A stretch of DNA of 64,000 bases from an uncultured Selenomonas sp. (GCA_905372355.1 CAJPOT010000004.1:124001-188000), one strand, 5' to 3'; counted from the stretch's first letter, positions 16,666-25,769 are shown. Notes: generated by a model not told the origin, from the sequence alone. Made by a program: numbers and translations.

Positions 16666-17652
16666 TTACTTCGCCGTATGCGGCGGATTCGCGCCCGCCT
16701 CGCTGATCGCCGTGCGCATGTCGGTGTCCGCCTGCACGTTGCGCAGGTTGTAGTAGTCCATGACGCCGAGGTTGCCGCTCTTCAAGGCTTCCGCCATCGC
16801 GTGCGGCACTTCCGCCTGCGCCTCGACGACCTTCGCTTCCATCTCCTGCGTGTAGGCCTTCATCTCCTGCTCCTTGGCAACCGCCATGGCGCGGCGCTCC
16901 TCGGCCTTCGCCTGCGCGATGCGCTTGTCGGCCTCCGCCTGATCGGTCTGCAGCTCCGCGCCGATGTTGCGCCCGACATCGACGTCCGCGATGTCGATGG
17001 AGAGAATTTCAAACGCCGTCCCTGCGTCAAGCCCCTTGCCGAGCACGGTCTTCGAGATGACGTCGGGATTCGCGAGCACCTCGCCGTGGCTCGTCGAAGA
17101 GCCGACCGTCGTGACGATTCCCTCGCCGACGCGTGCGATGATTGTCGGCTCGCCCGCGCCGCCGACGAGGCGGTCAATGTTGGCGCGCACGGTCACGCGC
17201 GCCTTGATTTTCAGCTCGATGCCGTTCATGGCGACGGCGGAGACGATCGGCGTCTCGATGACCTTGGGATTGACGCTCATCTGCACGGCGTCGAGCACGT
17301 CGCGTCCCGCAAGGTCGATGGCAGCCGAGCGTTCAAACGGCAGGGGAATCTGCGCGCGGTGCGCGGCAATCAGGGCGTCGACGACCTTGTCGACGTTGCC
17401 GCCCGCAAGGTAGTGCGCTTCGAGCTGATTGACCTGCACGTCAAGCCCCGCCTTGTTCGCCTTGATGAGCGGCATGACGATCTTACCGGGCGGCACGCGG
17501 CGCATGCGCATGCCGATGAGCGTGATGATGTTCACGGGAACGTTCGCCGCAATCGCCGAAATCCAAAGCCCAATGGGCACGAAATGCAGGAACACCATGA
17601 CGACGAGGACAGCGACGACGAAAAGAAATGCCAATGCTATGACGCCTTCCAT
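16666..17652 (-). CDS. floA: Flotillin-like protein FloA
   Basis: This 328-residue SPFH-type scaffold organises membrane microdomains. An N-terminal membrane-embedded helix (about 3-28) is followed by the SPFH region and a C-terminal coiled coil rich in Ala, Glu and Gln (about 225-290). The stretch [20 protein letters not shown] and the conserved VMDYYNLRN near the end mark the FloA (YqfA) subfamily. GGAGGG lies 6 bases before ATG 17652; the upstream in-frame ATG at 17670 overlaps nfeD. nfeD directly precedes it, the standard pairing of this family. Confidence 0.92.
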   Translation of the reverse strand: MEGVIALAFLFVVAVLVVMVFLHFVPIGLWISAIAANVPVNIITLIGMRMRRVPPGKIVMPLIKANKAGLDVQVNQLEAHYLAGGNVDKVVDALIAAHRAQIPLPFERSAAIDLAGRDVLDAVQMSVNPKVIETPIVSAVAMNGIELKIKARVTVRANIDRLVGGAGEPTIIARVGEGIVTTVGSSTSHGEVLANPDVISKTVLGKGLDAGTAFEILSIDIADVDVGRNIGAELQTDQAEADKRIAQAKAEERRAMAVAKEQEMKAYTQEMEAKVVEAQAEVPHAMAEALKSGNLGVMDYYNLRNVQADTDMRTAISEAGANPPHTAK

Positions 17653-17666
17653 AAAGAACCCTCCAA

Positions 17667-18311
17667 TCAATCCTTTTCCCTGACGCGGCGCACGACGATG
17701 CGGCTGCCGTGCACCTCCGTCACACAGACGCGCTCGCCCTTCTCGATGTAAGCGCCCTCGGAGACGACATCGACGGGCACGCCGTCGACGAGGATCGATC
17801 CGGCAGGACGCACGTCGGTCAGAACAAGAGCTTCACGTCCGATGAGATCCGTGCGCTCCTCAGCGCTCACATAGCCCTTTGCACTCGTCGAAGCGTCGTG
17901 CAGCACGACCCTCTTCCAAAGGCGGCTCTCGGGCAGAAAGCGCGCGATAAGTGCGAAGAGAAAAAGCGCGAGCGCGAATGCGGCAAAAAGCGCGTAGACG
18001 GCATTGACGTCGCCGCCAAGCGCGAGAACGACGCTGTAGAGCATCGCCGCGACGCCGAGAGCGCCCAAGACGCCCGTAGCAGGCAGGAGCACCTCGGCTA
18101 CGATCAAAAGGATGCCCACGAGAAAGACGGCGACCTCGTAGAGACTCACGAGTCCCTTCACATACTGACTGCTGAAGAAGACGCCCGCCGCAATGAGTCC
18201 GAGCAAGACGCCGAATCCCGTGCCGCCCGTCTTGACCTCCATGAGTACCGCAAGAAAGATCACGGCGACGAGGAGCACCTGCAGGGCGGGAGTCCCGCCG
18301 ACAAATTCCAT
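17667..18311 (-). CDS. NfeD-family membrane protein (short form)
   Basis: This 214-residue protein has four to five membrane helices (about 10-125) and a C-terminal OB-fold (about 150-210: [20 protein letters not shown]). It lacks the ClpP-like protease domain of long NfeD proteins, so it is the short, non-proteolytic form that normally partners with FloA. It is the first gene of a three-gene set (nfeD, floA, the 155-residue gene). Its stop lies 15 bases before the floA start. Confidence 0.85.
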   Translation of the reverse strand: MEFVGGTPALQVLLVAVIFLAVLMEVKTGGTGFGVLLGLIAAGVFFSSQYVKGLVSLYEVAVFLVGILLIVAEVLLPATGVLGALGVAAMLYSVVLALGGDVNAVYALFAAFALALFLFALIARFLPESRLWKRVVLHDASTSAKGYVSAEERTDLIGREALVLTDVRPAGSILVDGVPVDVVSEGAYIEKGERVCVTEVHGSRIVVRRVREKD

Positions 18312-18433
18312 ACGATCACATCCTTTCCCACGAACCTTCTCCCTATATCTATTCCATGAAGAAACACAAAAACCTGCCGAAAATCCTTAAAATCACAGGA
18401 GAAATGCCCAGTACAAGCCAACGGAAGAATCAT

Positions 18434-18462
18434 TTGCCTGTCGACTTTCGTAGGCGTATAAT
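18434..18462 (+). promoter_or_regulatory. Promoter of the sodium symporter/aminopeptidase operon
   Basis: TTGCCT (18434-18439), a 17-base spacer and TATAAT (18457-18462), about 50 bases before the ATG at 18514. Confidence 0.65.
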
Positions 18463-18513
18463 GGCAGAAAGGAAAATCTTCCGACAAAAATCGTTCTGGG
18501 AGGCTCACTTTCT

Positions 18514-19893
18514 ATGGCAATTTCTACAACACAGCTTGCACTCATGCTCGCGACCATCGCACTCGTCCTCGCGAGCGGTCTCTATGCCGCCCGCTCCATC
18601 CGCTCGGCGGAAGGCTTCAGCCTCAATGGGCGCAGTGCTGGTGCGCCGCTCGTCGCAGGCACGATCGCCGGCACCTGCGTCGGCGGCGGCGCGACCGTCG
18701 GCACGGCGCAGCTCGCCTACTCGCTCGGGCTTTCCGCGTGGTGGTTCACGCTCGGCACAGGAATCGCTCTCGTCGTCATGGGGCTTTTCTATGCGAGACC
18801 CTTGCGGCGCACCTCGCTCGAAACGATCCCCGAGTTCCTCGGCATCCGCTACGGCAAGAGCGCGAGTGTCTTTTCGAGCCTCGTCTCCTCCGTCGGCATC
18901 TTCTTCAGCGCCGTTGCAAGCATGCTGCCGGGGCTTCATCTCATCTCCACGCTCTTCGGTGTCGGCTACGGCACGGCGGCATTCGCCCTCATTACCCTCG
19001 TTGCCTGCTACGTCTTCTTCGGCGGCATGAAGAGCGCCGGCGTCGGCGGCATCTTGAAGATGATCGTCCTATGGCTGAGCCTTTGTCTCGCAGGCGTCAC
19101 CGCCTGGCGCGGTCTTCCCGCGCTCACAGCGGCGGCGCCGCTCGCGTCCGGTACATGGAGCCTCGGACATGCCGGCGCCCAGAGCATCGCCGCCGGACTC
19201 CTCTCGCTCATCGTCGGCATCATCTCCACGCAGTCCTACATCCAGGCCATCTTCTCCGCCGCCAACCCACGCACGGCAACCGTCGGTGCATTCACCGCCG
19301 CGCTCATTGTCATCCCCGTCGGGCTGCCGAGCTCGATCATCGGCATCTACATGCACGCGGCCGCGCCCGACATCGCGCCCATCCTCGCACTGCCCACCTA
19401 CCTTTTTACGCACGCGGGAACACTCATCGGCAGCATCGCCATGGGCGGCATCGTGCTTTCCCTCGTCGGCAGCATCGGCGGACTCTCGCTCGGCATCGGC
19501 ACCATGCTCTCACACGACGTATTCGCACCGCTCCTCGCCGTGAAGAGCGAAGGCCGGCTTCTCCTTCTGCACCGCCTCATGGTGCTCCTCGTCATGGCGC
19601 TTGCCGCCCTCTTCGCCATCTGCTTCATCGACAGCGAGGTGCTCGTCTGGAACTACCTGTCGATGGCGCTTCGCGGCGGCGGCATCTTCCTGCCGCTGAC
19701 ACTGGCGATTTTCTTTCCTGAGCGGCTTTCCCCGCGCTGGTCCATCGCCTCCATGCTGCTTTCTACGGCAGCCGCTACGGCGGCAGCCGTCGCAGGAAGC
19801 GCCATCCATCCGCTCTTCATCGGGCTGATCGTCAGTGCGGCACTCATCTTGCCGGGAATTCGTAAAAACCATACACGGAGGAATCTCTCATGA
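18514..19893 (+). CDS. Sodium:solute symporter (SSS family)
   Basis: This 459-residue transporter has about 12-13 membrane helices. The early segment (NGRSAGAPLVAGTIAGTCVG) and Gly/Ser-rich helices are those of the sodium:solute symporter family. The substrate cannot be assigned; coupling to an aminopeptidase (4-base overlap, ATGA) suggests uptake of an amino acid, peptide or carboxylate. GGGAGG precedes the ATG by 9 bases and a promoter is at 18434-18462. Confidence 0.85.
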   Translation: MAISTTQLALMLATIALVLASGLYAARSIRSAEGFSLNGRSAGAPLVAGTIAGTCVGGGATVGTAQLAYSLGLSAWWFTLGTGIALVVMGLFYARPLRRTSLETIPEFLGIRYGKSASVFSSLVSSVGIFFSAVASMLPGLHLISTLFGVGYGTAAFALITLVACYVFFGGMKSAGVGGILKMIVLWLSLCLAGVTAWRGLPALTAAAPLASGTWSLGHAGAQSIAAGLLSLIVGIISTQSYIQAIFSAANPRTATVGAFTAALIVIPVGLPSSIIGIYMHAAAPDIAPILALPTYLFTHAGTLIGSIAMGGIVLSLVGSIGGLSLGIGTMLSHDVFAPLLAVKSEGRLLLLHRLMVLLVMALAALFAICFIDSEVLVWNYLSMALRGGGIFLPLTLAIFFPERLSPRWSIASMLLSTAAATAAAVAGSAIHPLFIGLIVSAALILPGIRKNHTRRNLS

Positions 19894-21194
19894 CAAATAC
19901 AGCCATACCCGCAGCGGCGGAAGAACTGCTCGGTTTCATCCAATGCTCGACCTCCCCTTTTCATGTCGTAGAGGAGAGCGCCAAGAGACTTCTTCGTGCG
20001 GGCTTTCAAGAACTCAAACCCGCGGACTCGTGGCGTCTTGCCGCCGGCGGACGCTACTTCCTGCGCGTCTACGGTTCGACGCTCCTCGCCTTCGTCGTCG
20101 GCGAGAAGCCGCTCAAGAGCCACGGCACGCCGCTCCTTATGGCGGCGGCGCACACGGACTTCCCGTGCTTTCGCCTGAAGCCCGAGGCAGGCATGACACG
20201 CGACGGCTGCGGCACGCTCAACGTCGAAACGTACGGCGGACTCATCCTGCGCACCTGGCTCGACCGGCCGCTCTCGCTCGCGGGCAAGATCGTGCTGCGC
20301 GGCAAGGACGCCTTTCATCCCGAGGTGCGGCTCGTCGACTTTCAAAAGCCGCTCATGACGATCCCGAGCCTTGCCATCCACATGGACCGTGACGTCAACA
20401 AAGACGGCGCGCTGAACGCGCAAAAAGACATGCTGCCGCTCGCCGCGCTCGTCGGTAGGGACGCAGAAGAGGACTTCTTCCTCGCCTGGCTCGCCGAAGC
20501 CTGCGAAACAGAGCGGGACGCCATCCTCTCCTACGATCTCGGCGCTTACCCTTGCGAGACGGGCTGCACCTTCGGACTTCGCGACGAATTCATCTCCTCG
20601 CCGAGGCTCGACAACCTCACCTCCGTGCTCGCCTGCCTCAAGGGCATCGAAGAAGCGCATCCCACACAGGGCATCCGCCTCATCGCGCTCTTCGACAACG
20701 AGGAGGTCGGCAGCCGCACGAAGCAGGGCGCCGGCTCCGCCGTGCTCGGCGATGCGCTGCGCCGCATCTATCAAGAGCTTTCGGGCGAAAGCGACGCCGT
20801 CTGCCGTGCGCTCGCCGACGGCTTTTTGCTCTCCGTCGACGTGGCGCACGCCGTCCATCCTTCGCACGCGGCGAAAAGCGATCCCGTCGTGCGTCCCGCG
20901 CTCGCAGCAGGCGTCGTCCTCAAGCAGGCGGCGTCACAGAGCTACGCGGGAGATGCCGAAGCCTCCGCCATCGTGCGCGCGCTTGCCGAAGAGCATGAGA
21001 TTCCCTGGCAGAGGTTCGTGAACCGCGCCGACAGCCGCGGCGGTTCGACGCTCGGCGCCATCGCCTCCTCCTTCGTCCCCGTGCGCACGATGGACATCGG
21101 AGCTCCCATTCTCGCCATGCATTCGGCGCGCGAGACGATGGGCGTCGCCGACCAAGAATCGCTTGAGCGGCTTCTCACGGCCTTTCTCGCTTGA
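19890..21194 (+). CDS. M18-family aspartyl-type aminopeptidase
   Basis: This 434-residue dinuclear-zinc aminopeptidase removes N-terminal residues, mostly acidic ones in studied members. Metal and catalytic motifs are in family order: AAHTDFP near 90 (His ligand), RLDNLTSVLACL near 240 (bridging Asp), FDNEEVGSRT near 272 (catalytic Glu and ligand), SVDVAHAVHP near 315 (Asp ligand) and a C-terminal His in LAMHSARE. Its start overlaps the symporter stop (ATGA), so the two are made together. A strong terminator follows at 21230-21277. Confidence 0.92.
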   Translation: MTNTAIPAAAEELLGFIQCSTSPFHVVEESAKRLLRAGFQELKPADSWRLAAGGRYFLRVYGSTLLAFVVGEKPLKSHGTPLLMAAAHTDFPCFRLKPEAGMTRDGCGTLNVETYGGLILRTWLDRPLSLAGKIVLRGKDAFHPEVRLVDFQKPLMTIPSLAIHMDRDVNKDGALNAQKDMLPLAALVGRDAEEDFFLAWLAEACETERDAILSYDLGAYPCETGCTFGLRDEFISSPRLDNLTSVLACLKGIEEAHPTQGIRLIALFDNEEVGSRTKQGAGSAVLGDALRRIYQELSGESDAVCRALADGFLLSVDVAHAVHPSHAAKSDPVVRPALAAGVVLKQAASQSYAGDAEASAIVRALAEEHEIPWQRFVNRADSRGGSTLGAIASSFVPVRTMDIGAPILAMHSARETMGVADQESLERLLTAFLA

Positions 21195-21229
21195 AAAAGC
21201 AAATACCCTCCTGCGCGAAACCGCAGACA

Positions 21230-21277
21230 CGAAATACTCCCCCGAAAGCCATCCTCGGCTCTCGGGGGAGTATTTCG
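21230..21277. terminator. Bidirectional terminator between the aminopeptidase and PilZ genes
   Basis: A perfect 16-base stem (21230-21245 with 21262-21277, core ATACTCCCCCGA) with a loop that can itself pair (AGCC with GGCT). It sits between two convergent genes. Confidence 0.8.
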
Positions 21278-21296
21278 TCGCAATCTTGTTCCACGT

Positions 21297-22010
21297 TCAA
21301 ATGCCAAGTCCGCGCTCCAAATACTTGCGCTGCAGCAGGAAGATACATCGCACGAGCTGGTTCTGCTGCCTCTTGTCAAGATATGCCGCGAAGTGTGCGC
21401 CGATATGATAAACGGGCGTCGCAAGCGCCGTGCGGTCGAGCGAGCGCATGACGATGGCCGTCGTCTTCAGCTCGCCGACGGCGGGCAGATCGGGGATGGC
21501 GATCTCGATTTCCATGCCGTCTTCCAGCGGCTCTTTCCACACGAAAGAAACGCCGTTGCCGCTGATGTCGACGAGCGTCGTGTCCTTCGCCTTGTTCTTG
21601 CCGCCGTAGAGATTCGACAAGGTCACCTGCATGGGAAGCGGCACGGGCACGCGCACGAAATCGCGCTTCTGCTGGCGCTCGACCTCCGCCGGAAGTTCCA
21701 TGTACCAGATATGATCGGGCAGGGGACTGCTCGCGCAAAACACCGAAGAAAAGCGATAGGTGCACTTCTCACTCGGCATGGCACAGTGAAAACGTGCGCC
21801 GGACTCAGGGCCGTGCGCATATTCGGCATCCGTCAGGCGCATCTCGACGATCAGACGGTCTGCCGTCATCTCCTTGAGAATTCCTATACGCGTCTTCTTT
21901 CCGCCCTCCTGCAAAAAATAGATCTTCTCCTCCAGCGCGAGCACTTCTTCAGGCGCAAAACATTCTGCCGCCATACTCTCCGTCGTCATATCTCCTCTTC
22001 TTCCTGTCAT
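21297..22010 (-). CDS. YcgR-like PilZ protein (c-di-GMP effector), first copy
   Basis: This protein of about 237 residues has an N-terminal YcgR-type beta domain and a C-terminal PilZ domain. c-di-GMP-binding motifs are intact: RDFVR (RxxxR) at the domain junction and DISGNG (the D-x-S-x-x-G type) about 35 residues later. It is a clear relative of the PilZ gene at 32829-33512 (shared ADRLIV, YRF.SVF, EVER.Q patterns), so the window holds two paralogues. I placed the start at ATG 22010, which overlaps the phosphatase stop (TGATG); ATG 21989 behind GAGGAG is an alternative. It probably tunes motility or surface functions to c-di-GMP. Confidence 0.85.
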   Translation of the reverse strand: MTGRRGDMTTESMAAECFAPEEVLALEEKIYFLQEGGKKTRIGILKEMTADRLIVEMRLTDAEYAHGPESGARFHCAMPSEKCTYRFSSVFCASSPLPDHIWYMELPAEVERQQKRDFVRVPVPLPMQVTLSNLYGGKNKAKDTTLVDISGNGVSFVWKEPLEDGMEIEIAIPDLPAVGELKTTAIVMRSLDRTALATPVYHIGAHFAAYLDKRQQNQLVRCIFLLQRKYLERGLGI

Positions 22011-23290
22011 CACTTCCGCAAACTCACTTCATCGACAAGGCTTCCGTCGGGCAGAAAGCACGAAAAGTGCAGACGCTCTGCCGACGCCTCCAATGTCATA
22101 TAATTGCCGCGCTCAGGCTGGGCGAGCACCTTCTTGTCGAAACGCGCATTCACAGGCACATCGTAGTAGCAGTTGCCGCAGTTTCCCGTATCGATATAGA
22201 AAGGCCCTTCCTTGCTCGGCGCAAAATTCACGATAGACCCTAGCCGCCGATACGTATGCTGATGCGCCGTCAAAACGACATCGGGACGCAGTTCATCGAA
22301 GAGCGGCATGAGAAGACGCCCCGTCGCACTGATGTCACCCGTGACGGGATCGCTCAAATCGGGGTAGTCGTACTCGATGACGTCCTTGTGCATCAAGACG
22401 ATCTTCCACTTCTTGCGGCTCGCCGCCATGTCGCGGCGCAGCCAAGCCATCTGCTCCTCCAGGAGTCCCGCACGCAATGCCTCGACTTCCTCCCACTGCG
22501 TGTTGAGCGCGACGAAGTGGCACGGCCCGTAATCGAAGGAATAGTACCAATGCGAGAAGCGCAGACTGCCGTTGCCGGGCACGGGAAAGTAGCCAAGCCA
22601 AGCCAAGGGCAGGCGACATTGCCAGTCGAGATCATACGCTTCATGATTGCCCATCAGCGGAGCGCACGGCAGGCGGCTGATGAGTCCCGCCGCCCCCTCG
22701 AACCACTGCCGCCACTGGTAGGCGGCCTCCCCATTGTCGACGAGATCACCCATCATGATAAAGAAGTCCGCGTCCGGGTGCTGCGCCGCCGCACTTTCCG
22801 CCGCCTTCTTCCATGTGCGATATCCATCCGAGCACTGCGAATCGGGAAAGATCAGCGCCTTGAATGCACCGTCCCCCGCTGTCCGCAAGGAAAACCAAGG
22901 CGACGATGTATCGCCCGTGCGCAGGCGGTATTCGTAGGAAGCACCCGGCGAAAGCCCTGTCAGAAGCGCCTCATGCGAAAACAGCCGCTCGCCGCCGTCA
23001 TCGAGAAGTTTCTCGCTCACCGCGAAAGAAGAAAACCCTGCTGCACCCACAAGTCGCAGATCGACGACAGCCTGCACCTCACTCACCGTGGACTCCCATG
23101 CAATCATGCGCGAGGTTCGACTGTCCTCGGTGACGATCTGCCGCACGAAGAACGCTTCCAGCCCCTCAGCAGCAAAAGCCCTGCGCCAGCGCGCGGGGAA
23201 CAGACTGCCGATTCCCAGCGAGAACAGCGTCCGCAGCGATATTTTCAAAAACCCGCGCCGCGACAGCGCCGGTAAAGAGGCAGACAGCAT
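22010..23290 (-). CDS. Tat-exported purple-acid-phosphatase-like metallophosphoesterase
   Basis: This 426-residue protein begins with a twin-arginine signal (SRRGFLKI at about 10-17), then a fibronectin-III-like N-domain (about 40-140) and a calcineurin-like metallophosphatase domain. Visible metal motifs are FPDSQ, GDLVDNG, GNHE, an LMHKD His and TAHQHTYRR. This layout is that of bacterial purple acid phosphatases. AAGGAGG lies 7 bases before ATG 23290; the longer frame start at 23332 would break the Tat signal spacing. It is co-transcribed and coupled with the downstream PilZ gene. Probable role: release of phosphate from organic phosphates outside the membrane. Confidence 0.83.
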   Translation of the reverse strand: MLSASLPALSRRGFLKISLRTLFSLGIGSLFPARWRRAFAAEGLEAFFVRQIVTEDSRTSRMIAWESTVSEVQAVVDLRLVGAAGFSSFAVSEKLLDDGGERLFSHEALLTGLSPGASYEYRLRTGDTSSPWFSLRTAGDGAFKALIFPDSQCSDGYRTWKKAAESAAAQHPDADFFIMMGDLVDNGEAAYQWRQWFEGAAGLISRLPCAPLMGNHEAYDLDWQCRLPLAWLGYFPVPGNGSLRFSHWYYSFDYGPCHFVALNTQWEEVEALRAGLLEEQMAWLRRDMAASRKKWKIVLMHKDVIEYDYPDLSDPVTGDISATGRLLMPLFDELRPDVVLTAHQHTYRRLGSIVNFAPSKEGPFYIDTGNCGNCYYDVPVNARFDKKVLAQPERGNYMTLEASAERLHFSCFLPDGSLVDEVSLRK

Positions 23291-23341
23291 GGCGGAACCT
23301 CCTTCGCACCATCCGATGCAGGCCTTCTGCATCCGTTGCCC

Positions 23342-24286
23342 TCAAAAACGCTTGCTCTCTGCCGCGTCAAGCAGCGCCTCATACGCCTCGGCTGCCCGTG
23401 TCGCAAAGATTTTGCGCACAGCGGCGTTCTCTCCGATGCCCTTGAGAATCGTCTGCACGCAAAAGCCTTCGCGCTCCAAAAGCGATTTGTGCGAATCCGG
23501 CTCGTCGCCCGCCATATCGTTCGTCGCATGATCGCCTGCCACGAGCATCAACGGGGCGAGCGTGACCTTCCTTATGCCCGCCTCCTTGAGCTTCGGCACG
23601 ACATCGTCCAGATTCGGCCGTCCCTCGACGGTGTAGATGCAGACGCGCTCTTCACCGAGATTTTCCAAGCGCTCCTGCATGACAGCGTAGTAGGCATTTG
23701 CCGGATGCGGCGTACCGTGCGCCATGAGGAGCACGGCTTCGTCTTCTGCACGCGCCGGCAACTCCCTCACAACGGCCGCCATGACCTCTGCGACATCATC
23801 GCGCTTCTCCTCCTGCCCTTGCCAATAGACGAGCGGTGTGCCGAGCGTCATACGACGAAACCACGGCTTACACTCGTCGAAGACTTCCCGCTTATAGGCG
23901 TACTCGATGCCTGGGATGATGTCGAGCGAGACGAGAGCGACGCGCGTACAGCCCTCTTCCTTGAGCTTCTGCAGCGCCTCTTCGGGCGTTGGATAGCGGA
24001 TGCCCTCGTTCTTTTCCACGCGCTCAATAACGATGTGCGACGTGAAGGCGAGCATGACCTTGACGGCGGGATGCATGCGCCGCACCTCCTCCGCCACGGC
24101 GTCAATCGTCTTCTCGCGCGTCTCCTTGAACGTCGTGCCGAAACTCATGACGAGGATGGCATCACGTTCCTCACCAGCAGCGAGCGCGGCATTGTCCGCC
24201 ACAAGCACGCCGAGGCTTGCGGCTCGCCGCAAAGCGGCGCCCGCCGTCTTGACCTCCTCGTGGAGCTTGTAACCTGTATGTGCCAT
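23342..24286 (-). CDS. cbiK: Sirohydrochlorin cobaltochelatase CbiK (anaerobic type)
   Basis: CbiK inserts Co(II) into sirohydrochlorin at the start of the anaerobic cobalamin pathway. The 314-residue protein has SFGTTFKETREKTID near 48-62, the active-site region MAHGTPHPAN with a metal-binding His, and LMLVAGDHATNDMAGDEPDS with the second His. No signal peptide is obvious. AAAGGAGG precedes the ATG. Other cobalamin genes are not nearby, so it is isolated here; cobalt insertion would serve B12-dependent propionate formation (inference). Confidence 0.93.
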   Translation of the reverse strand: MAHTGYKLHEEVKTAGAALRRAASLGVLVADNAALAAGEERDAILVMSFGTTFKETREKTIDAVAEEVRRMHPAVKVMLAFTSHIVIERVEKNEGIRYPTPEEALQKLKEEGCTRVALVSLDIIPGIEYAYKREVFDECKPWFRRMTLGTPLVYWQGQEEKRDDVAEVMAAVVRELPARAEDEAVLLMAHGTPHPANAYYAVMQERLENLGEERVCIYTVEGRPNLDDVVPKLKEAGIRKVTLAPLMLVAGDHATNDMAGDEPDSHKSLLEREGFCVQTILKGIGENAAVRKIFATRAAEAYEALLDAAESKRF

Positions 24287-24306
24287 AGATCTGCCTCCTT
24301 TCTTCC

Positions 24307-24336
24307 ATCATAATTCTCTCAAGAATTCCCTGTCGA
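24307..24336 (-). promoter_or_regulatory. Candidate cbiK promoter
   Basis: TCGACA (24336-24331), an 18-base spacer and TATGAT (24312-24307) on the minus strand, about 20 bases before the ATG. I see no obvious cobalamin riboswitch in the short leader. Confidence 0.4.
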
Positions 24337-24358
24337 ATCGCCGTTCTCCGACAAATCC

Positions 24359-24387
24359 TTGACAAAGCTCACGGTGTCCTTTATAAT
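24359..24387 (+). promoter_or_regulatory. tRNA operon promoter
   Basis: Perfect consensus TTGACA (24359-24364), a 17-base spacer and TATAAT (24382-24387), 34 bases upstream of tRNA-Pro. Confidence 0.85.
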
Positions 24388-24421
24388 TTCTTTATTGCGC
24401 GATGCGATACATCGGCATTTT

Positions 24422-24498
24422 CGGGGCATGGCTCAGTTTGGTAGAGCACCTGGCTTGGGACCAGGGGGTCGCAGGTTCAAATCCTGCTGCTCCGACCA
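24422..24498 (+). tRNA. tRNA-Pro (anticodon TGG)
   Basis: This 77-base cloverleaf has acceptor CGGGGCA with TGCTCCG (one G-T pair), anticodon stem CCTGG/CCAGG around loop CTTGGGA, T-arm GCAGG TTCAAAT CCTGC, and encoded CCA. It is transcribed from 24359-24387 together with tRNA-Arg 2 bases downstream. Confidence 0.97.
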
Positions 24499-24500
24499 TC

Positions 24501-24577
<77 letters not shown>

Positions 24578-24588
24578 AGGATATTGCG

Positions 24589-24616
24589 GGGCTTGGCATT
24601 TTTGCCAAGCCCTTTT
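24589..24616 (+). terminator. tRNA operon terminator
   Basis: GGGCTTGGCA, loop TTTT, TGCCAAGCCC and then TTTT (a further GTTT follows) form a textbook intrinsic terminator. The structured repeat copy B begins 2 bases later. Confidence 0.9.
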
Positions 24617-24617
24617 G

Positions 24618-24728
24618 TTTACTATGAAAGTCCAAGAAGTCAAGCCCGAAGGGCGCAGACTGATTGGGTAACTTTCATTAAGGGCGGCGCACAATGTCCA
24701 CAAGGTGGACGTTTATGCGTGTAGTTTA
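24618..24728 (-). repeat. 111-bp structured repeat, copy B (inverted relative to copy A)
   Basis: The reverse complement equals 8117-8227 over 111 bases with two substitutions. It lies between the tRNA terminator and the minus-strand SwrB-like gene, and its end includes that gene's stop codon (TAA, 24728-24726). The same two foldable parts are present as in copy A. If transcribed from the SwrB-like gene it would form a strong 3' structure. Confidence 0.85.
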
Positions 24729-25769
24729 CTCTTCGTGCGCACGCTTTTCCATGTGACGAACGAGTTCGATGGCGCCGAGTCCAAGTCCCAGTCGCTGAGA
24801 AATTTCCTCCGCGCTCATTCCTTGGCGCAGAAAGGCACGGATCTGTTCTTGCTGACGGCTCGGAGGCACATCAGGCGACGGGCTTTTCACATCGTCTGCC
24901 TCGTCCGCTTCCCGCACAGCGGTCAAATCCTCGTCCGAAAACTCCGGCGGCTCTTCCTCGTCCGCCGGTTCGTCCTCTTCGTATTCGTCCGCCTCTTCTT
25001 CCATCACTGCCTCTTCGTCTTCTTCCTCCGACTCGTCTTCCTCGTACTCCTCGTACTCATACGCCTCATCATCCTGCGTCTCATCGGGCATTTGGGCCGT
25101 CGACAACGCACGGGATGCGGCATCTTCGTGGACGGGAATCTCCCGACGCATATTCTCCTGCGCCGCCTGAGCGCCATGCGCGATGTTCGCCGCCGTGTCC
25201 GTCTCCATTTCTTCAGGCGGCAGCTGCAAATCTACCGCACCGCCAATCGGGCTTCCGGCCATCTGCTTCATCAAGGCTGCCTGAAAGCTCGAAGCCGTCT
25301 CTCCCGCACCGGCGGTGGAAGCCACAGCAGGCGCAATGGCTGCAGCGGACGGTGCGGCAACTTCGACGGCAGAAGGGGCGGAAACAGCGGGCGCCGCAGT
25401 GACGGGAGAAGCAGTCGGGGGCGCCTGTGTCGCCGTGCGGGGCGCAGAAGACGCGAACTCCATCTGCTGCGGCAAAGCACCGAGCCGTGCGCCGTAGACC
25501 TTCTCCCACTGCGCGAGGGCAGCGAGGCGCTCATCCAAAGCCGCCTTCTGCGCGTTCGCCTCCGCCAAAATACGCTCCAATCGTTCGACATGGATCTGCA
25601 TCCTGCCGATGACGGCGTCACCTGAGCGCTCGATCTCATAGCGCAGACGGCTCGCGGAAACTTCGACCGACTCCTTCTCCTTGGCCTTTCCCTTGCTCAA
25701 AAGACGCCGCATGATGAGGACGAGCACCGCCCCCAAGACAATCAATGCGCCCAGAATTTCCGTGATCAC
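24726..25769 (-). CDS. SwrB-like membrane protein with coiled coil and C-terminal helix-turn-helix (DUF6115-like)
   Basis: This 347-residue protein has, in order: an N-terminal membrane helix (about 4-22), a coiled coil (about 35-95), an Ala/Pro-rich linker (about 105-165), a strongly acidic stretch (about 230-290, many Glu, Asp and Tyr) and a C-terminal helix-turn-helix-like motif (SAEEISQRLGLGLGAIELV). A single N-terminal helix plus a C-terminal regulatory-looking helix pair, placed after the sigma-28 gene, is the layout of Bacillus SwrB, which promotes flagellar export-gate assembly. Start is GTG with GGGGAG upstream. It lies beyond the terminator 25830-25867, so expression needs read-through or an unseen promoter. 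Confidence 0.6.
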   Translation of the reverse strand: MITEILGALIVLGAVLVLIMRRLLSKGKAKEKESVEVSASRLRYEIERSGDAVIGRMQIHVERLERILAEANAQKAALDERLAALAQWEKVYGARLGALPQQMEFASSAPRTATQAPPTASPVTAAPAVSAPSAVEVAAPSAAAIAPAVASTAGAGETASSFQAALMKQMAGSPIGGAVDLQLPPEEMETDTAANIAHGAQAAQENMRREIPVHEDAASRALSTAQMPDETQDDEAYEYEEYEEDESEEEDEEAVMEEEADEYEEDEPADEEEPPEFSDEDLTAVREADEADDVKSPSPDVPPSRQQEQIRAFLRQGMSAEEISQRLGLGLGAIELVRHMEKRAHEE

